DNA of 64,000 nucleotides, taken from positions 1,302,001 to 1,366,000 of the forward strand of contig NC_015458.1 in assembly GCF_000209655.1 (NCBI RefSeq), in the 5' to 3' direction. This document shows, in pieces, positions 45,788 through 54,532 of this stretch (the first letter of the stretch is position 1; each line of letters opens with the position of its first letter). Below the pieces are notes generated by a model, which searched no databases, was not told where the DNA came from, and saw nothing but the letters and a program-made list of their open reading frames with translations. This stretch comes from Pusillimonas sp. T7-7. Lineage in GTDB: Bacteria > Pseudomonadota > Gammaproteobacteria > Burkholderiales > Burkholderiaceae_B. The position numbers were made by a program, and so were the translations under genes.

Positions 45788-47815
45788 ATGTTTGCTCACC
45801 TATTTTTCCGCTCCCTGGCCTACCTGACCTGCTCCGTGCTTATGTTGAGCAGCTGTGCCAAGGACATTCCAGCCTTCGTGCCGCCCGACCAGCGCTCCAT
45901 GCACAATTCCCAGCAGGACTGGCCCAAGAACAAGTTTCTTGCACTGGCTTATCACGACGTTGAAGACAGTGATCCTGATCAGTCCTTCGTTTCGGTGAGC
46001 ACCGAGCATCTGGTGCAGCAGTTCGCATGGCTCAGGGAAAACGGCTATCAGCCCGTCACGGTAGACCAAATACTGGAAGCCAATCGCGGCGGAAAACCCT
46101 TGCCAGACAAGGCCTTGCTGCTCACTTTCGATGATGGATATCGCAGCTTCTATACACGGGTGCTTCCTTTGCTTCAAGCCTATCAATGGCCGGCCGTTCT
46201 TGCGCCGGTCGGAACATGGCTGGATACGCCCGAAGATGAGCCCGTCGATTTCGGAGGCAAGCCGGTTGAACGCGAACGCTTCCTGACTTGGGAGCAGGTC
46301 AGGGAAATCGCCCGCTCAGGTCTGGTGGAAATCGGTGCGCATACCGACAACCTGCATTACGGCATTCTTTCCAATCCGCAAGGCAATCTGGAGCCTGCGG
46401 CCGCTGTTCACGCCTACAACTCCGCCACCGGCCAGTATGAAACCAACGAACAGTACAAAGAGCGCATCACCCGTGATGTGGACCGCATCACTGGAAAAAT
46501 ACGCCGCGTTACTGGCAAGAAGCCCCGCGTGTGGGTGTGGCCATATGGCGCAGCCAGCGGCGAAGCGCTCAAGATCGTGCGCGGCAAGGGATACGAGCTG
46601 GCGATGATGCTGGAAAGCGGCCTGGGCGACGTGCACGAATTGAACAATATTCCGCGCGTGCTGGTGGCCAACGATCCGCAACTGGAAAACTTTGCTGCCG
46701 CCAGCATGGTGATGGAGAACAACACGGTGATGCGCGTGGCGCACGTGGATCTGGACTACGTCTACGATCCGGATCCCGAACAGATGGAGCTCAACCTGGG
46801 CAAGCTGGTGCAGCGCATCGCCGATATGCAGATCACCACAGTATTCCTGCAAGCCTTCGCCGACCCGCTGGGCGACGGCCTGGCCCGTTCCGTCTATTTC
46901 CCCAATCGCCACCTGCCCATGCGGGCCAACCTTTTCAACCGCGCCGCCTGGCAGCTAAAGAGCCGTGCGTTCGTAGATGTGTATGCCTGGATGCCTGTGC
47001 TGAGCTTTGACCTGGATCCGCATATTGCACGTGTGTCACGATGGGATCCCGACACCGGAAAAACCGTCATCAGCCCCAACTATTATCAACGCCTGTCTCC
47101 GTTCGATCCCGTCGCAAGACAGCAGATCATCGACATCTACGAAGACTTGTCCCGCCATGCCCTGTTCAATGGCATTCTGTTCCATGACGATGCCATGCTT
47201 TCCGATTTCGAGGATGCTGGTCCGCAGGCGCTGGCTGCCTACCAGGCTGCGGGCCTGCCGGGAAGCATCAAGGCGCTGCGGGCCGATCCCGGCACCCTGC
47301 ACGCATGGACGCGCTTCAAGAGCCAGTATCTCGTCGACTTCACACTGAAGCTGGCCGACCGGGTGCGAGCCATACGCGGCCCACAGATCAAGACTGCCCG
47401 TAATATTTTCGCTGAGCCCATTCTGAACCCCGAGAGCGAAGCGTGGTTTGCCCAGAATCTGGATGACTTTCTATCCGCCTACGACTGGACTGCTCCCATG
47501 GCCATGCCCTGGATGGAAAACGTGCCCAAGGATGGCGCCGATCAGTGGCTGGACAGCCTGGTTGATCGCGTTGCCTCACGGCCAGGAGCATTGAACAAGA
47601 CAGTTTTCGAAGTGCAGGGACGCGATTGGCGGCCCTCTGCAGAGGGCGAGGACTCAGGCCACGTGGATTCGGCCCTGATGGCGCATTGGTTGAAACGGCT
47701 GCAGCTGCGCGGCGCTCGAAGCTTTGGCTACTACCCCGACGACTTTACCAAAGATCAGCCCCGGCTGGAGATCATACGGCCGGCCATTTCCAACTCCTGG
47801 TATCCGTTCAGATGA
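45788..47815 (+). CDS. pgaB: Poly-beta-1,6-N-acetylglucosamine N-deacetylase
   Basis: Outer-membrane lipoprotein that partly deacetylates PNAG during export. The signal [23 protein letters not shown] places the lipid on Cys23. The polysaccharide deacetylase domain (about 50-290) shows [10 protein letters not shown], the metal-binding [11 protein letters not shown] and [12 protein letters not shown]; the C-terminal glycoside-hydrolase-like domain (about 310-640) shows [20 protein letters not shown] and [13 protein letters not shown]. 675 residues, as usual for PgaB/BpsB. The start is 8 bases after the pgaA stop, and the stop overlaps pgaC by four bases. Confidence 0.95.
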   Translation: MFAHLFFRSLAYLTCSVLMLSSCAKDIPAFVPPDQRSMHNSQQDWPKNKFLALAYHDVEDSDPDQSFVSVSTEHLVQQFAWLRENGYQPVTVDQILEANRGGKPLPDKALLLTFDDGYRSFYTRVLPLLQAYQWPAVLAPVGTWLDTPEDEPVDFGGKPVERERFLTWEQVREIARSGLVEIGAHTDNLHYGILSNPQGNLEPAAAVHAYNSATGQYETNEQYKERITRDVDRITGKIRRVTGKKPRVWVWPYGAASGEALKIVRGKGYELAMMLESGLGDVHELNNIPRVLVANDPQLENFAAASMVMENNTVMRVAHVDLDYVYDPDPEQMELNLGKLVQRIADMQITTVFLQAFADPLGDGLARSVYFPNRHLPMRANLFNRAAWQLKSRAFVDVYAWMPVLSFDLDPHIARVSRWDPDTGKTVISPNYYQRLSPFDPVARQQIIDIYEDLSRHALFNGILFHDDAMLSDFEDAGPQALAAYQAAGLPGSIKALRADPGTLHAWTRFKSQYLVDFTLKLADRVRAIRGPQIKTARNIFAEPILNPESEAWFAQNLDDFLSAYDWTAPMAMPWMENVPKDGADQWLDSLVDRVASRPGALNKTVFEVQGRDWRPSAEGEDSGHVDSALMAHWLKRLQLRGARSFGYYPDDFTKDQPRLEIIRPAISNSWYPFR

Positions 47816-49140
47816 TAGACCGACTCATTGCCTTCCTCGTCCTGAGCATTGTGCTTGGCGCTCCGTTCGGACTGACGCTGGTGCTCACGAGCAGCGCGCT
47901 GCTCAACTTCGTCTTCTTCTACCCCCTTTTCATGTCGGGAATATGGATGGCTGGCGGAATGTACTTCTGGCTGCATTGGGAGCGAAAGTGGAACTGGCGT
48001 CCTTACCGCCCGCCGCAGTTGCCCGGCCTACCGCTGATTACCATCCTGATTCCTTGCTACAACGAGGCGGACAATGGTGAAGAAACCATACTGGCGGCCC
48101 TCGGCCAGGAATATCCGAACATCGAAGTAATCGCCGTAAACGACGGCTCCACCGACGGCACAGCAGCTTTGTTCGACCGATTGGCGGCAGAACATGATCG
48201 CTTGCGCGTGATCCATCTTGCACAGAATCAGGGCAAAGCCATGGCGCTGCGCATGGGCGCAATGGCCGCCCGCAGCGAATACCTGATCTGCATCGATGGC
48301 GATGCCTTGCTGGCCCCGGATGCCTCAAGCTATCTGGTCGCGCCGCTTGTGGAGAACCCCCGGGTCGCGGCAGTTACCGGCAACCCCCGCATCCGCACAC
48401 GCTCCACGCTGATCGGTCGCATACAGGTAGGTGAGTTCTCGTCCATCATCGGTCTGATCAAGCGCACTCAACGTGTGTATGGGCAGATGTTCACCGTATC
48501 GGGCGTGTGCTCGGCATTCCGGCGCAAAGCCCTGGATGAGGTGGACTACTGGGACCTGGACATGATCACAGAGGATATCGACATCACCTGGAAGCTGCAG
48601 CGGGCGCACTGGTCGGTATTCTATGAACCTCGCGCCTTGTGCTGGATTCTGATGCCCGAAACCCTGCGTGGCCTGTGGAAGCAGCGCTTGCGCTGGGCGC
48701 AGGGTGGCGCCGAAGTCTTCCTGAAAAACTTGACGACCATCTGGTCCTGGGAGCATCGTCGGCTCTGGCTACTGATGGTGGAGTTTCTTTTGTCAACCGG
48801 CTGGGCCTTCGCCTTTACGCTATCCGTCATCCTTTGGATGCTGGGGCACGTGATCGCACTACCACCCAGCATTACCGTATCCATGCTGATGCCGCCGTCC
48901 TTCACCGGCATGGTGCTGGCCATGGTCTGCTTGCTGCAGTTCGTGGTCAGCATATTAATCGATAGGCGCTATGAGCCCCACCTGGCTCGTTCACTGTACT
49001 GGATCATCTGGTATCCCTTCGCCTATTGGCTCATCAATCTCGTCACCACGCTGTTCAGTTTTCCCAAAGTCATGCTGCGCATCAGGCGCCGGCGCGCACG
49101 CTGGGAAAGCCCGGATCGCGGCATAAAGGAGTTGGCATGA
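47812..49140 (+). CDS. pgaC: Poly-beta-1,6-N-acetylglucosamine synthase
   Basis: Inner-membrane family 2 glycosyltransferase that polymerises GlcNAc. Two N-terminal helices are followed by the catalytic domain: [28 protein letters not shown], the DxD in [11 protein letters not shown], the general base in [11 protein letters not shown] and [13 protein letters not shown]; three C-terminal helices complete the channel. Starting at the ATGA overlap with pgaB it has 442 residues, as E. coli PgaC (441). It overlaps pgaD by four bases. In relatives, activity needs PgaD and cyclic-di-GMP. Confidence 0.95.
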   Translation: MIDRLIAFLVLSIVLGAPFGLTLVLTSSALLNFVFFYPLFMSGIWMAGGMYFWLHWERKWNWRPYRPPQLPGLPLITILIPCYNEADNGEETILAALGQEYPNIEVIAVNDGSTDGTAALFDRLAAEHDRLRVIHLAQNQGKAMALRMGAMAARSEYLICIDGDALLAPDASSYLVAPLVENPRVAAVTGNPRIRTRSTLIGRIQVGEFSSIIGLIKRTQRVYGQMFTVSGVCSAFRRKALDEVDYWDLDMITEDIDITWKLQRAHWSVFYEPRALCWILMPETLRGLWKQRLRWAQGGAEVFLKNLTTIWSWEHRRLWLLMVEFLLSTGWAFAFTLSVILWMLGHVIALPPSITVSMLMPPSFTGMVLAMVCLLQFVVSILIDRRYEPHLARSLYWIIWYPFAYWLINLVTTLFSFPKVMLRIRRRRARWESPDRGIKELA

Positions 49141-49610
49141 TCATCACTACACAACGTTCACCTACCGCATGGACTATCGACACCGTCCTGACGGCCCTGG
49201 GCTGGGCTGGCTTCTTCTTTCTATTTACCAGAGGCGTGGTATCGCTGCTGAATAGCAACTTCGGAGCAGAAGCAGTGGCAACCGACCCCTTCCTGCCTAC
49301 CCTGCAGACGCTTTTCGTTTATGCACTCGTCGCCTGCGTCAATGCAATGTTGGTGGTGCTCTGGGGGAAGTATCGCAAGCATTTCTTTACGGCGCTCAGA
49401 AGAAACCGGCTGCCAATCGGCATAGACGACGAAGCGATAGCCTCTCATTTTCATCTTTCCCGAAATCAGCTGCATGAAATCCAGGGCAGCCGGGTCACGA
49501 TCATCTACCACTCGAACAACGGTGACATTGACCATCTGGATACCGACCAACTGCGGATGCAGCCGGCGGGCAACAGCGACGTATACGAAAGCGCAGCCAA
49601 GGTGGCTTGA
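49137..49610 (+). CDS. pgaD: PNAG biosynthesis protein PgaD
   Basis: Small inner-membrane partner of PgaC. Two helices (about 14-36 and 54-76) are followed by a cytoplasmic tail with [24 protein letters not shown]. In E. coli PgaC and PgaD bind cyclic-di-GMP jointly. The 157 residues exceed E. coli PgaD (137) by a Ser/Asn-rich C-terminus. The start is within the pgaC stop (ATGA). End of the pga operon; 225 bases separate it from csgE. Confidence 0.87.
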   Translation: MIITTQRSPTAWTIDTVLTALGWAGFFFLFTRGVVSLLNSNFGAEAVATDPFLPTLQTLFVYALVACVNAMLVVLWGKYRKHFFTALRRNRLPIGIDDEAIASHFHLSRNQLHEIQGSRVTIIYHSNNGDIDHLDTDQLRMQPAGNSDVYESAAKVA

Positions 49611-49717
49611 ACGCTCTTTCCGAGGAGAGGAAGAAAAACGGATCCCGACTTTTGGCGTAGATCAGCCTGGCTGCTTTACGCCATATGGAGGATGCCAGCC
49701 TAAGCCTTCTGCCACAT

Positions 49718-49767
49718 GTTTCAAAACACTGCTGTCTTTATCATGAAACCATGAAGACAGTTTCAAA
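49718..49767. promoter_or_regulatory. Repeat and dyad cluster upstream of csgE
   Basis: GTTTCAAA occurs at 49718-49725 and 49760-49767, 42 bases apart (four helical turns) in the same orientation. Between them CTGTCTT (49732-49738) and AAGACAG (49754-49760) form an inverted repeat with an inner CATG-AAAC-CATG. This lies about 70-120 bases before csgE and is a candidate operator for the LuxR/CsgD-like regulator encoded downstream. Confidence 0.45.
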
Positions 49768-49835
49768 TACTAGCAAAAAGAAGCAAGTTTTATAAGCACA
49801 TCCGCCGATAAGCTTACCGCCTTGGAGTAGATGAA

Positions 49836-50315
49836 ATGCGTTGTTTCACTGTTCTGTTCGCTGTGTTTTCTTTTGCCGCGGCACACGGCCCTGCCAGCAG
49901 CCAAGATCTGCCGCTGGCCAAGGATAGCCTGCCGCCAAACCAGATAGAACAGGCTGAGCGGCATGCAGGCGGAAAAAGTGTTTTCGATGATCCGCTGGGC
50001 GGCATTGTCGTAAACCGCACGGTAACCGTGCTGGGCAACGATTTCTATCAATATTTCGCGGCCTATTGGCGCGAGAAAGACATCAGCAGCACGTTCACCA
50101 TCTCCGTCCACGAGCGTCCATCCGCACGCTTTGGGAGCGAGATATGGGTGCAATTCCGACAGAAACGCATGTTCCACACGTTTCTGCCGCCTGCCCGCGC
50201 AGCCACAAAGGAGATCAGCGCCATTGCAGTGGATATGGTCTACCGCAACATCGCTGAAAGCGAAGTGGAGCGCATCCTGACCCGCAGCCCCGATCTGGGG
50301 CCAGAAGAAATGTAA
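49836..50315 (+). CDS. csgE: Curli assembly protein CsgE
   Basis: Periplasmic cap of the curli secretion channel CsgG. Signal peptide MRCFTVLFAVFSFAAAHGPASS, then the family core GGIVVNRTVTVLGNDFYQYFAAYWRE, FTISVHERPSARFGSEIWVQF and the C-terminal helix ISAIAVDMVYRNIAES. The 159 residues are somewhat longer than E. coli CsgE (129), with extra residues after the signal. GGAG lies 8 bases before the ATG. First of csgEFG. Confidence 0.92.
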   Translation: MRCFTVLFAVFSFAAAHGPASSQDLPLAKDSLPPNQIEQAERHAGGKSVFDDPLGGIVVNRTVTVLGNDFYQYFAAYWREKDISSTFTISVHERPSARFGSEIWVQFRQKRMFHTFLPPARAATKEISAIAVDMVYRNIAESEVERILTRSPDLGPEEM

Positions 50316-50331
50316 ATAAAAAGGAGCAACC

Positions 50332-50778
50332 ATGACCACCAAACCCACCCTCCGTCTACATTGCCTCGCCCTTGCGGTCGCCTGCACCCTGGCCGCCCCA
50401 AGCAGTGCCACGGAACTTGTCTACTATCCGTTCAACCCCTCCTTCGGCGGTAGCCCGCTGAATGGCTCAGTGCTCCTGAATTCGGCGTTGGCCACCAACA
50501 AGCATGAAGACCCTGATCTTGACAATGCCGATATGGGCATCGAAGAAAGATCTCCATTGCAAATTTTCAACGAAACACTGGAGCGGTCCATTATCAGCCG
50601 CCTGGCCACCGCGGCCAGTTCCAAGATCGTCGACCCCGACACCGGCCAGTTCGTGCCAGGCACTCTCGAGACGGATAGCTTCTTGATCAACATCGTCGAC
50701 CTTGGTAACGGTTATCTGTCCATCAAGACTACCGACAAGCTGACGGGCGGCGAGACAACCTTCCAGGTGGGCAAATGA
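50332..50778 (+). CDS. csgF: Curli assembly protein CsgF
   Basis: Exported protein that binds the CsgG pore and couples it to fibre nucleation at the surface. After a signal peptide ending near SSAT, the mature N-terminus ELVYYPFNPSFGGSPLNGSVLLNSA is the conserved CsgG-binding segment. 148 residues, matching CsgF (138 in E. coli). AAGGAG precedes the ATG; it overlaps csgG by four bases. Confidence 0.94.
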   Translation: MTTKPTLRLHCLALAVACTLAAPSSATELVYYPFNPSFGGSPLNGSVLLNSALATNKHEDPDLDNADMGIEERSPLQIFNETLERSIISRLATAASSKIVDPDTGQFVPGTLETDSFLINIVDLGNGYLSIKTTDKLTGGETTFQVGK

Positions 50779-51713
50779 ACACGCCAAACTACATCAAGAC
50801 ACGTGGCGTGCGCTTGTTTGCAGGCGCGGCACTGTCCGCAACGCTGGCGGCCTGTGCCGTTCCCCAGCAGCCTGTCGGGGTCGCCACACAGGCACAGCTG
50901 ACGCCTGCCACTCCCTCAACGCGCGACTTGCTCAAGCTGCCAGACCCGAAGGGAAAAATCGTCGTTGCCGTCTACGGTTTTCGTGATCAAACGGGGCAGT
51001 ACAAGCCCGCACCAGACAGCTCGTTCTCGACATCGGTCACGCAAGGGGCGGCCTCGATGCTGGTCAAGGCGCTCAAGGATTCCGGCTGGTTCACTCCTGT
51101 GGAACGTGAAAGCCTGCAGGAGCTCCTGACTGAACGCCGTATCGTGCGGGCGCTGGATGGATCGCAGGCGGACAATGCACCAACCATTCATATTCCCGCA
51201 TTGATGCCCGCGTCGATACTGATAGACGGCGGCGTTCTTGCCTATGAAACCAATCTACGCACCGGCGGGTTGGGCGCACGCTTCCTTGGCGTCGGCTTGT
51301 CCACCCAGTACCGCATGGACCAGGTCACTATAGGACTGCGTAGCGTCGACATCCGGACAGGGCGCGTGCTGCACACGGTTTCCACAACCAAGACGGTCTT
51401 TTCCTATGAAGTCAGACCCAGCGTCTACAAGTTCGTCAACTTCAAGGATTTGCTTGAAATCGAAGCGGGCGTCACCAGCAACGAACCGACCCAATTGTGT
51501 GTGAAGGAAGCCATAGAAGCCGCCGTCATTCACCTGACAGTTCAAGGCCTGAAGGACAGGAGCTGGTCACTGCGGAACGAGAGCGATTGGAACTCACCCG
51601 TCATCCAGGCCTATCTGCAAGAAGGCAGCACCTATGCAATCAACACAGTAGAGATGCCGGAAGCAGCCGACACACTAGATTCAACAACCCCAGCCCAGCC
51701 TACTGACCAATGA
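50775..51713 (+). CDS. csgG: Curli secretion channel CsgG
   Basis: Outer-membrane lipoprotein forming the nonameric curli export pore. The lipobox is LSATLAAC with lipid Cys27. Conserved regions are LPDPKGKIVVAVYGFRDQTGQYKP, VERESLQELLTERRIVRALDG and QYRMDQVTIGLRSVDIRTGRVLHTV. At 312 residues it is longer than E. coli CsgG (277), with additional residues at the C-terminus (TYAINTVEMPEAAD). It is coupled to csgF. A weak hairpin (GGCGG / CCGCC, 51727-51747) lies between it and the curlin gene. Confidence 0.95.
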   Translation: MNTPNYIKTRGVRLFAGAALSATLAACAVPQQPVGVATQAQLTPATPSTRDLLKLPDPKGKIVVAVYGFRDQTGQYKPAPDSSFSTSVTQGAASMLVKALKDSGWFTPVERESLQELLTERRIVRALDGSQADNAPTIHIPALMPASILIDGGVLAYETNLRTGGLGARFLGVGLSTQYRMDQVTIGLRSVDIRTGRVLHTVSTTKTVFSYEVRPSVYKFVNFKDLLEIEAGVTSNEPTQLCVKEAIEAAVIHLTVQGLKDRSWSLRNESDWNSPVIQAYLQEGSTYAINTVEMPEAADTLDSTTPAQPTDQ

Positions 51714-51791
51714 TCCGTGCAGTAAGGCGGCCGGTATGAAGACCGCCGGACGCGCCTGTAGATTCAGGTCTTTATTTTGAGGAGAAACACC

Positions 51792-52526
51792 ATGAGCATC
51801 AAACTGACCATTATCGCCTTGGGTATCACCTTGGCATATGGAGCTTCTGCCGCGATGGCGGCCAATACAGCCAATGTCAACCAGAACGGGGCCGGCAACG
51901 ACGCGGTCGTCCAGCAATGGGACAACAGCAACTCCACAGCCAGCATTACGTCGTGGGGCAACTACAACGACGCCTTCATTGAGCAGGAAGAAAACAGCAA
52001 CGCGACGGCCGCCTCCACCTCACTGGGCAGCTTCAACGACAGCGTCATCAACCAGCACAATGTCAATAACTCCGGAGCCAGTATCTACCAGGCAGCAAGC
52101 GGCGGCGATGCCACGATCAACCAAAGCGGAACATGGCATGGCTACGGCCATCCCGGTTGGGGCTGGGGCTATATGGCTGACGGCAACAACCAACAAGCCA
52201 GCATCAGTCAAAACTGGGGTTGGGGCAATTCAGCATGGATTACCCAAACTGGCAATAATGTTGATGCCACCATCACCCAAGGTGGTCATGGCAATGACGG
52301 CGGCATAGTACAGAATGGCCAGGGAGGTGCAAGCCTGGTCGCTCAACTGACCCAGTCGGGCCACCATAACGATGGCTATATCAATCAGGATGGCGCCAAT
52401 TTACAGGCGTATGTTTCTCAAAGCGGCATCGGCAACGATGCGGTCGTCCTGCAAAAAGGCAATGACTACATCGCTAACGTGACTCAGGTTGGCTACAGGA
52501 ACAATGCCTACGTGAATCAGCGCTGA
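51792..52526 (+). CDS. Curlin-repeat amyloid subunit with Trp/Gly/His insert
   Basis: Secreted amyloid subunit of the CsgA/CsgB type. The signal peptide ends near residue 23 (ASAAMA). Nine imperfect curlin repeats follow at roughly 27-42, 50-65, 73-88, 96-111, 136-152, 158-174, 184-198, 206-221 and 228-243, each with the pattern A-x-x-x-Q-x-G-x-x-N-x-A-x-x-x-Q (for example ANVNQNGAGNDAVVQQ). Repeats 4 and 5 are separated by a 24-residue insert containing HGYGHPGWGWGY. The ATG at 51792 has GGAG at 7 bases; it is 244 residues versus 151 for E. coli CsgA. No second curlin gene is in the window, so whether it acts as major subunit or nucleator is unclear. Confidence 0.88.
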   Translation: MSIKLTIIALGITLAYGASAAMAANTANVNQNGAGNDAVVQQWDNSNSTASITSWGNYNDAFIEQEENSNATAASTSLGSFNDSVINQHNVNNSGASIYQAASGGDATINQSGTWHGYGHPGWGWGYMADGNNQQASISQNWGWGNSAWITQTGNNVDATITQGGHGNDGGIVQNGQGGASLVAQLTQSGHHNDGYINQDGANLQAYVSQSGIGNDAVVLQKGNDYIANVTQVGYRNNAYVNQR

Positions 52527-52552
52527 TACGTCGGTATTCGCTGCTACGGACA

Positions 52553-52582
52553 CCTGCGGATGGCAGACAGGCCATCCGCAGG
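52553..52582 (+). terminator. Strong hairpin after the curlin gene
   Basis: CCTGCGGATGGC (52553-52564) pairs perfectly with GCCATCCGCAGG (52571-52582), loop AGACAG, 27 bases after the curlin stop. No T-run follows, so it may act as an RNA-stabilising 3' end or partial terminator that lowers expression of the next gene relative to the abundant curlin. Confidence 0.6.
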
Positions 52583-52670
52583 CTTCCGAAAATTGCAGAA
52601 ACACCGAGCTACCTTCATTGCGCATGATTGATACTCAGGCGTGTACGCTCAGGGTAATGAGGAAAAGACA

Positions 52671-53018
52671 ATGATGAATGCAGATGCAGATATACAAGTC
52701 TGGCTGGAAAGATTTTCTCAAACACCGCCCGGGATTGTCGTCCCCTATGTAAGAACAGCACACGATACAACGCTGCGCTACCGTGTGCTTGTCGTCCAGG
52801 AAGGGCACACTGGACGCTCATTGATCAGCCAGGCTGGCATGGTTCAAACCCAAGCCAGCGTACCCGCCGCCCTGGGGCGTATATCAGTAAGCCATGAGCC
52901 TAAGGACAAATGCCACATCGATGTGATTTTGTCAGAACGCGGAGCAAGTGATTTGAATTATCGCTTTCCGTGCCGCCATTCTGCACACAATCAAAAAACG
53001 AATTACTTTAAGAAATAA
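52671..53018 (+). CDS. CsgH/CsgC-like curli chaperone candidate
   Basis: 115-residue protein whose central part, LRYRVLVVQEGHTGRSLISQAG followed by LGRISVSHEPKDKCHIDVIL, resembles the immunoglobulin-like fold of CsgH/CsgC proteins that stop premature amyloid formation of curlin. The start at 52671 follows AGGA; a GTG 30 bases upstream exists. With neither start is an export signal visible, although CsgC and CsgH work in the periplasm, so the export route or cellular site is unclear. It lies 144 bases after the curlin gene. The C-terminus is basic. Assignment rests on pattern and context, so moderate confidence. Confidence 0.6.
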   Translation: MMNADADIQVWLERFSQTPPGIVVPYVRTAHDTTLRYRVLVVQEGHTGRSLISQAGMVQTQASVPAALGRISVSHEPKDKCHIDVILSERGASDLNYRFPCRHSAHNQKTNYFKK

Positions 53019-53022
53019 ATAG

Positions 53023-53038
53023 ATATGTTTTAACATAT
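53023..53038. promoter_or_regulatory. AT-rich palindrome after the CsgH-like gene
   Basis: ATATGTTTTAACATAT is a 7-base perfect dyad with a TT centre, at the start of a 249-base gap that is markedly AT-rich in its first 100 bases. The gap must contain the promoter of the LuxR regulator; the dyad may be an operator, or part of a weak terminator. Confidence 0.35.
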
Positions 53039-53267
53039 ATAAAATATTTACTTACATAATCAAGACATGAATTGAAACCCTTTTCACGTATAGTATTGAA
53101 AAATAAATAAATGTTTGCCATGAGCGAACACCGGATGGCTGGATAGGACTGCGGCTTTAATTGTCTGCGTCACCGTCAAAGATACATAAACGACAGACAA
53201 ATATTGGCTGTTTTGGCTTTCCCTAGCGCTCGGCTCACGGCGAACGTCAAACTCGGGAAGAACAAGC

Positions 53268-54005
53268 ATGACTACCATTGTTGTCATTGAGCCCCATACT
53301 TTGCTGCGGCTCGGAATTCTACAAATATTGGCAGATATAAGTACCTCGTGCAGCATCAAGGGCGAAGATTACTCCGTCTTTGCCCGAGGACCATCAGACA
53401 CCGATTGTGATCTGGTCCTGCTTTCCATTCCCTCTTTTGAAGAAATACAAAAGCTCACTGCCGCCACAGAACGTATATATTCCCCCAAAGCCATGCTCTT
53501 GCTGTCCGAAAGCAGCGATATGCCACACACTGTGCAAGGTCTGCCCGCCTCGGTGGCCGGTTATGTGCCCAAGAGCGCCTGTCCTGAGGTGCTGCAGGCC
53601 TCTGCACGCCTGGTGCTCGCCGGAGGAAACTGCTTTCCTCTGCGAACGTATCCAATCAGCCCACAGCAATCCTTGCTGACGCATTTTGAACCCGTCACAT
53701 GGCCTCCAGGAAGCTCACAAAAAACCAAGGCAGCCAACTGTGCCAATAACCATCCGGAGTGCGAGATGCTGGGCTTGACGCCGCGCCAATATGAAGTGCT
53801 GGTGCTGCTGGCTCGCGGCTATCCCATGAAAACGGTCGGACGCTATCTAAATATCTCGGTGGCTACCGCCAAGGCACACACTGAAACCGTGTATCAGCGA
53901 TTGGATGTTCATAACCGCAATGCCGCTGTCTACGAGGCATTTTCGCGCGGAGCCACGCTGGGCTGGTCTACAACAGCCCCATCTGCAGACGAGCGGGCTC
54001 GCTGA
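53268..54005 (+). CDS. LuxR-type regulator with pseudo-receiver (CsgD-like role)
   Basis: 245-residue regulator with an N-terminal receiver-like domain (about 1-120) and C-terminal LuxR HTH, GLTPRQYEVLVLLARGYPMKTVGRYLNISVATAKAHTETVYQRL. In the receiver the phospho-acceptor is missing: CDLVLLSIPSF has Ser where Asp is expected, and the acidic pair is reduced to one Glu (VVIEPH), while the conserved Lys (GYVPKSA) remains. It is therefore unlikely to be switched by normal phosphorylation, as with CsgD. GGGAAGA precedes the ATG. Position directly after the csg genes suggests control of curli and perhaps pga. Its last 38 bases overlap the convergent sufT. Confidence 0.85.
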   Translation: MTTIVVIEPHTLLRLGILQILADISTSCSIKGEDYSVFARGPSDTDCDLVLLSIPSFEEIQKLTAATERIYSPKAMLLLSESSDMPHTVQGLPASVAGYVPKSACPEVLQASARLVLAGGNCFPLRTYPISPQQSLLTHFEPVTWPPGSSQKTKAANCANNHPECEMLGLTPRQYEVLVLLARGYPMKTVGRYLNISVATAKAHTETVYQRLDVHNRNAAVYEAFSRGATLGWSTTAPSADERAR

Positions 54006-54522
54006 TCATTTCTCGGCTCCAGGGCGGATCCCAGACTAGGTCGACCTTCACTTCGTCTACACCATGTATCGATAGCAATTTGCCACGGGCCTCGTCGGCA
54101 ATAAAGGTACCCATGCCGCAACCAGGCGCAGTCAGCGTCATCTGTACCTCGATGCGATAAAGCTCATCGGCAACGGGAAGCACCTTGCAGCTATACACCA
54201 AGCCAAGATTGACGATATCGACAGGGATTTCAGGATCGAAGCAAGTAGCCAATAGGCTCCAGGCCGCGTCTTCGACTGCCTGGGCCGTTACCGGGCCATC
54301 ATGCAAATGCCTGACGTCTTCAGTGGACTCAAAGCCCAAAGCATCGCCATCGACGCCTTCAACCCTGTACAGGTTGCCCTCGACCATGACCGTATAGCTT
54401 CCGCCCAACTGCTGGGTAATCGTTGCTTCGCAGCCTTTTTCAATCGTGACCGGCGAGCCGTACGGAACCGTGACGGCCGGACAGTCGCGGCTGACAATAA
54501 CGTCTTCGCGCGTGTAACTCAT
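53968..54522 (-). CDS. sufT: Fe-S cluster assembly protein SufT
   Basis: MIP18/DUF59-family protein that assists maturation of Fe-S proteins. Its N-terminal extension (about 1-85, EDVIVSRDCPAVTVPYGSPVTIEKG) is typical of SufT, and the DUF59 core carries CFDPEIPVDIVNLGLVY and the conserved Cys in LTAPGCGMGTF. 184 residues. Last gene of the suf operon, 10 bases after sufU. Its 3' end overlaps the LuxR gene on the other strand by 38 bases. Confidence 0.92.
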   Translation of the reverse strand: MSYTREDVIVSRDCPAVTVPYGSPVTIEKGCEATITQQLGGSYTVMVEGNLYRVEGVDGDALGFESTEDVRHLHDGPVTAQAVEDAAWSLLATCFDPEIPVDIVNLGLVYSCKVLPVADELYRIEVQMTLTAPGCGMGTFIADEARGKLLSIHGVDEVKVDLVWDPPWSREMISEPARLQMGLL

Positions 54523-54532
54523 AAAGACCTCT

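Noticed and set aside
51792..52526. Curlin repeats read as a DNA tandem repeat or CRISPR-like array
   Set aside because: The repeats are diverged at DNA level and preserve a protein pattern (Gln/Asn/Gly positions) in one open frame with signal peptide and ribosome site.
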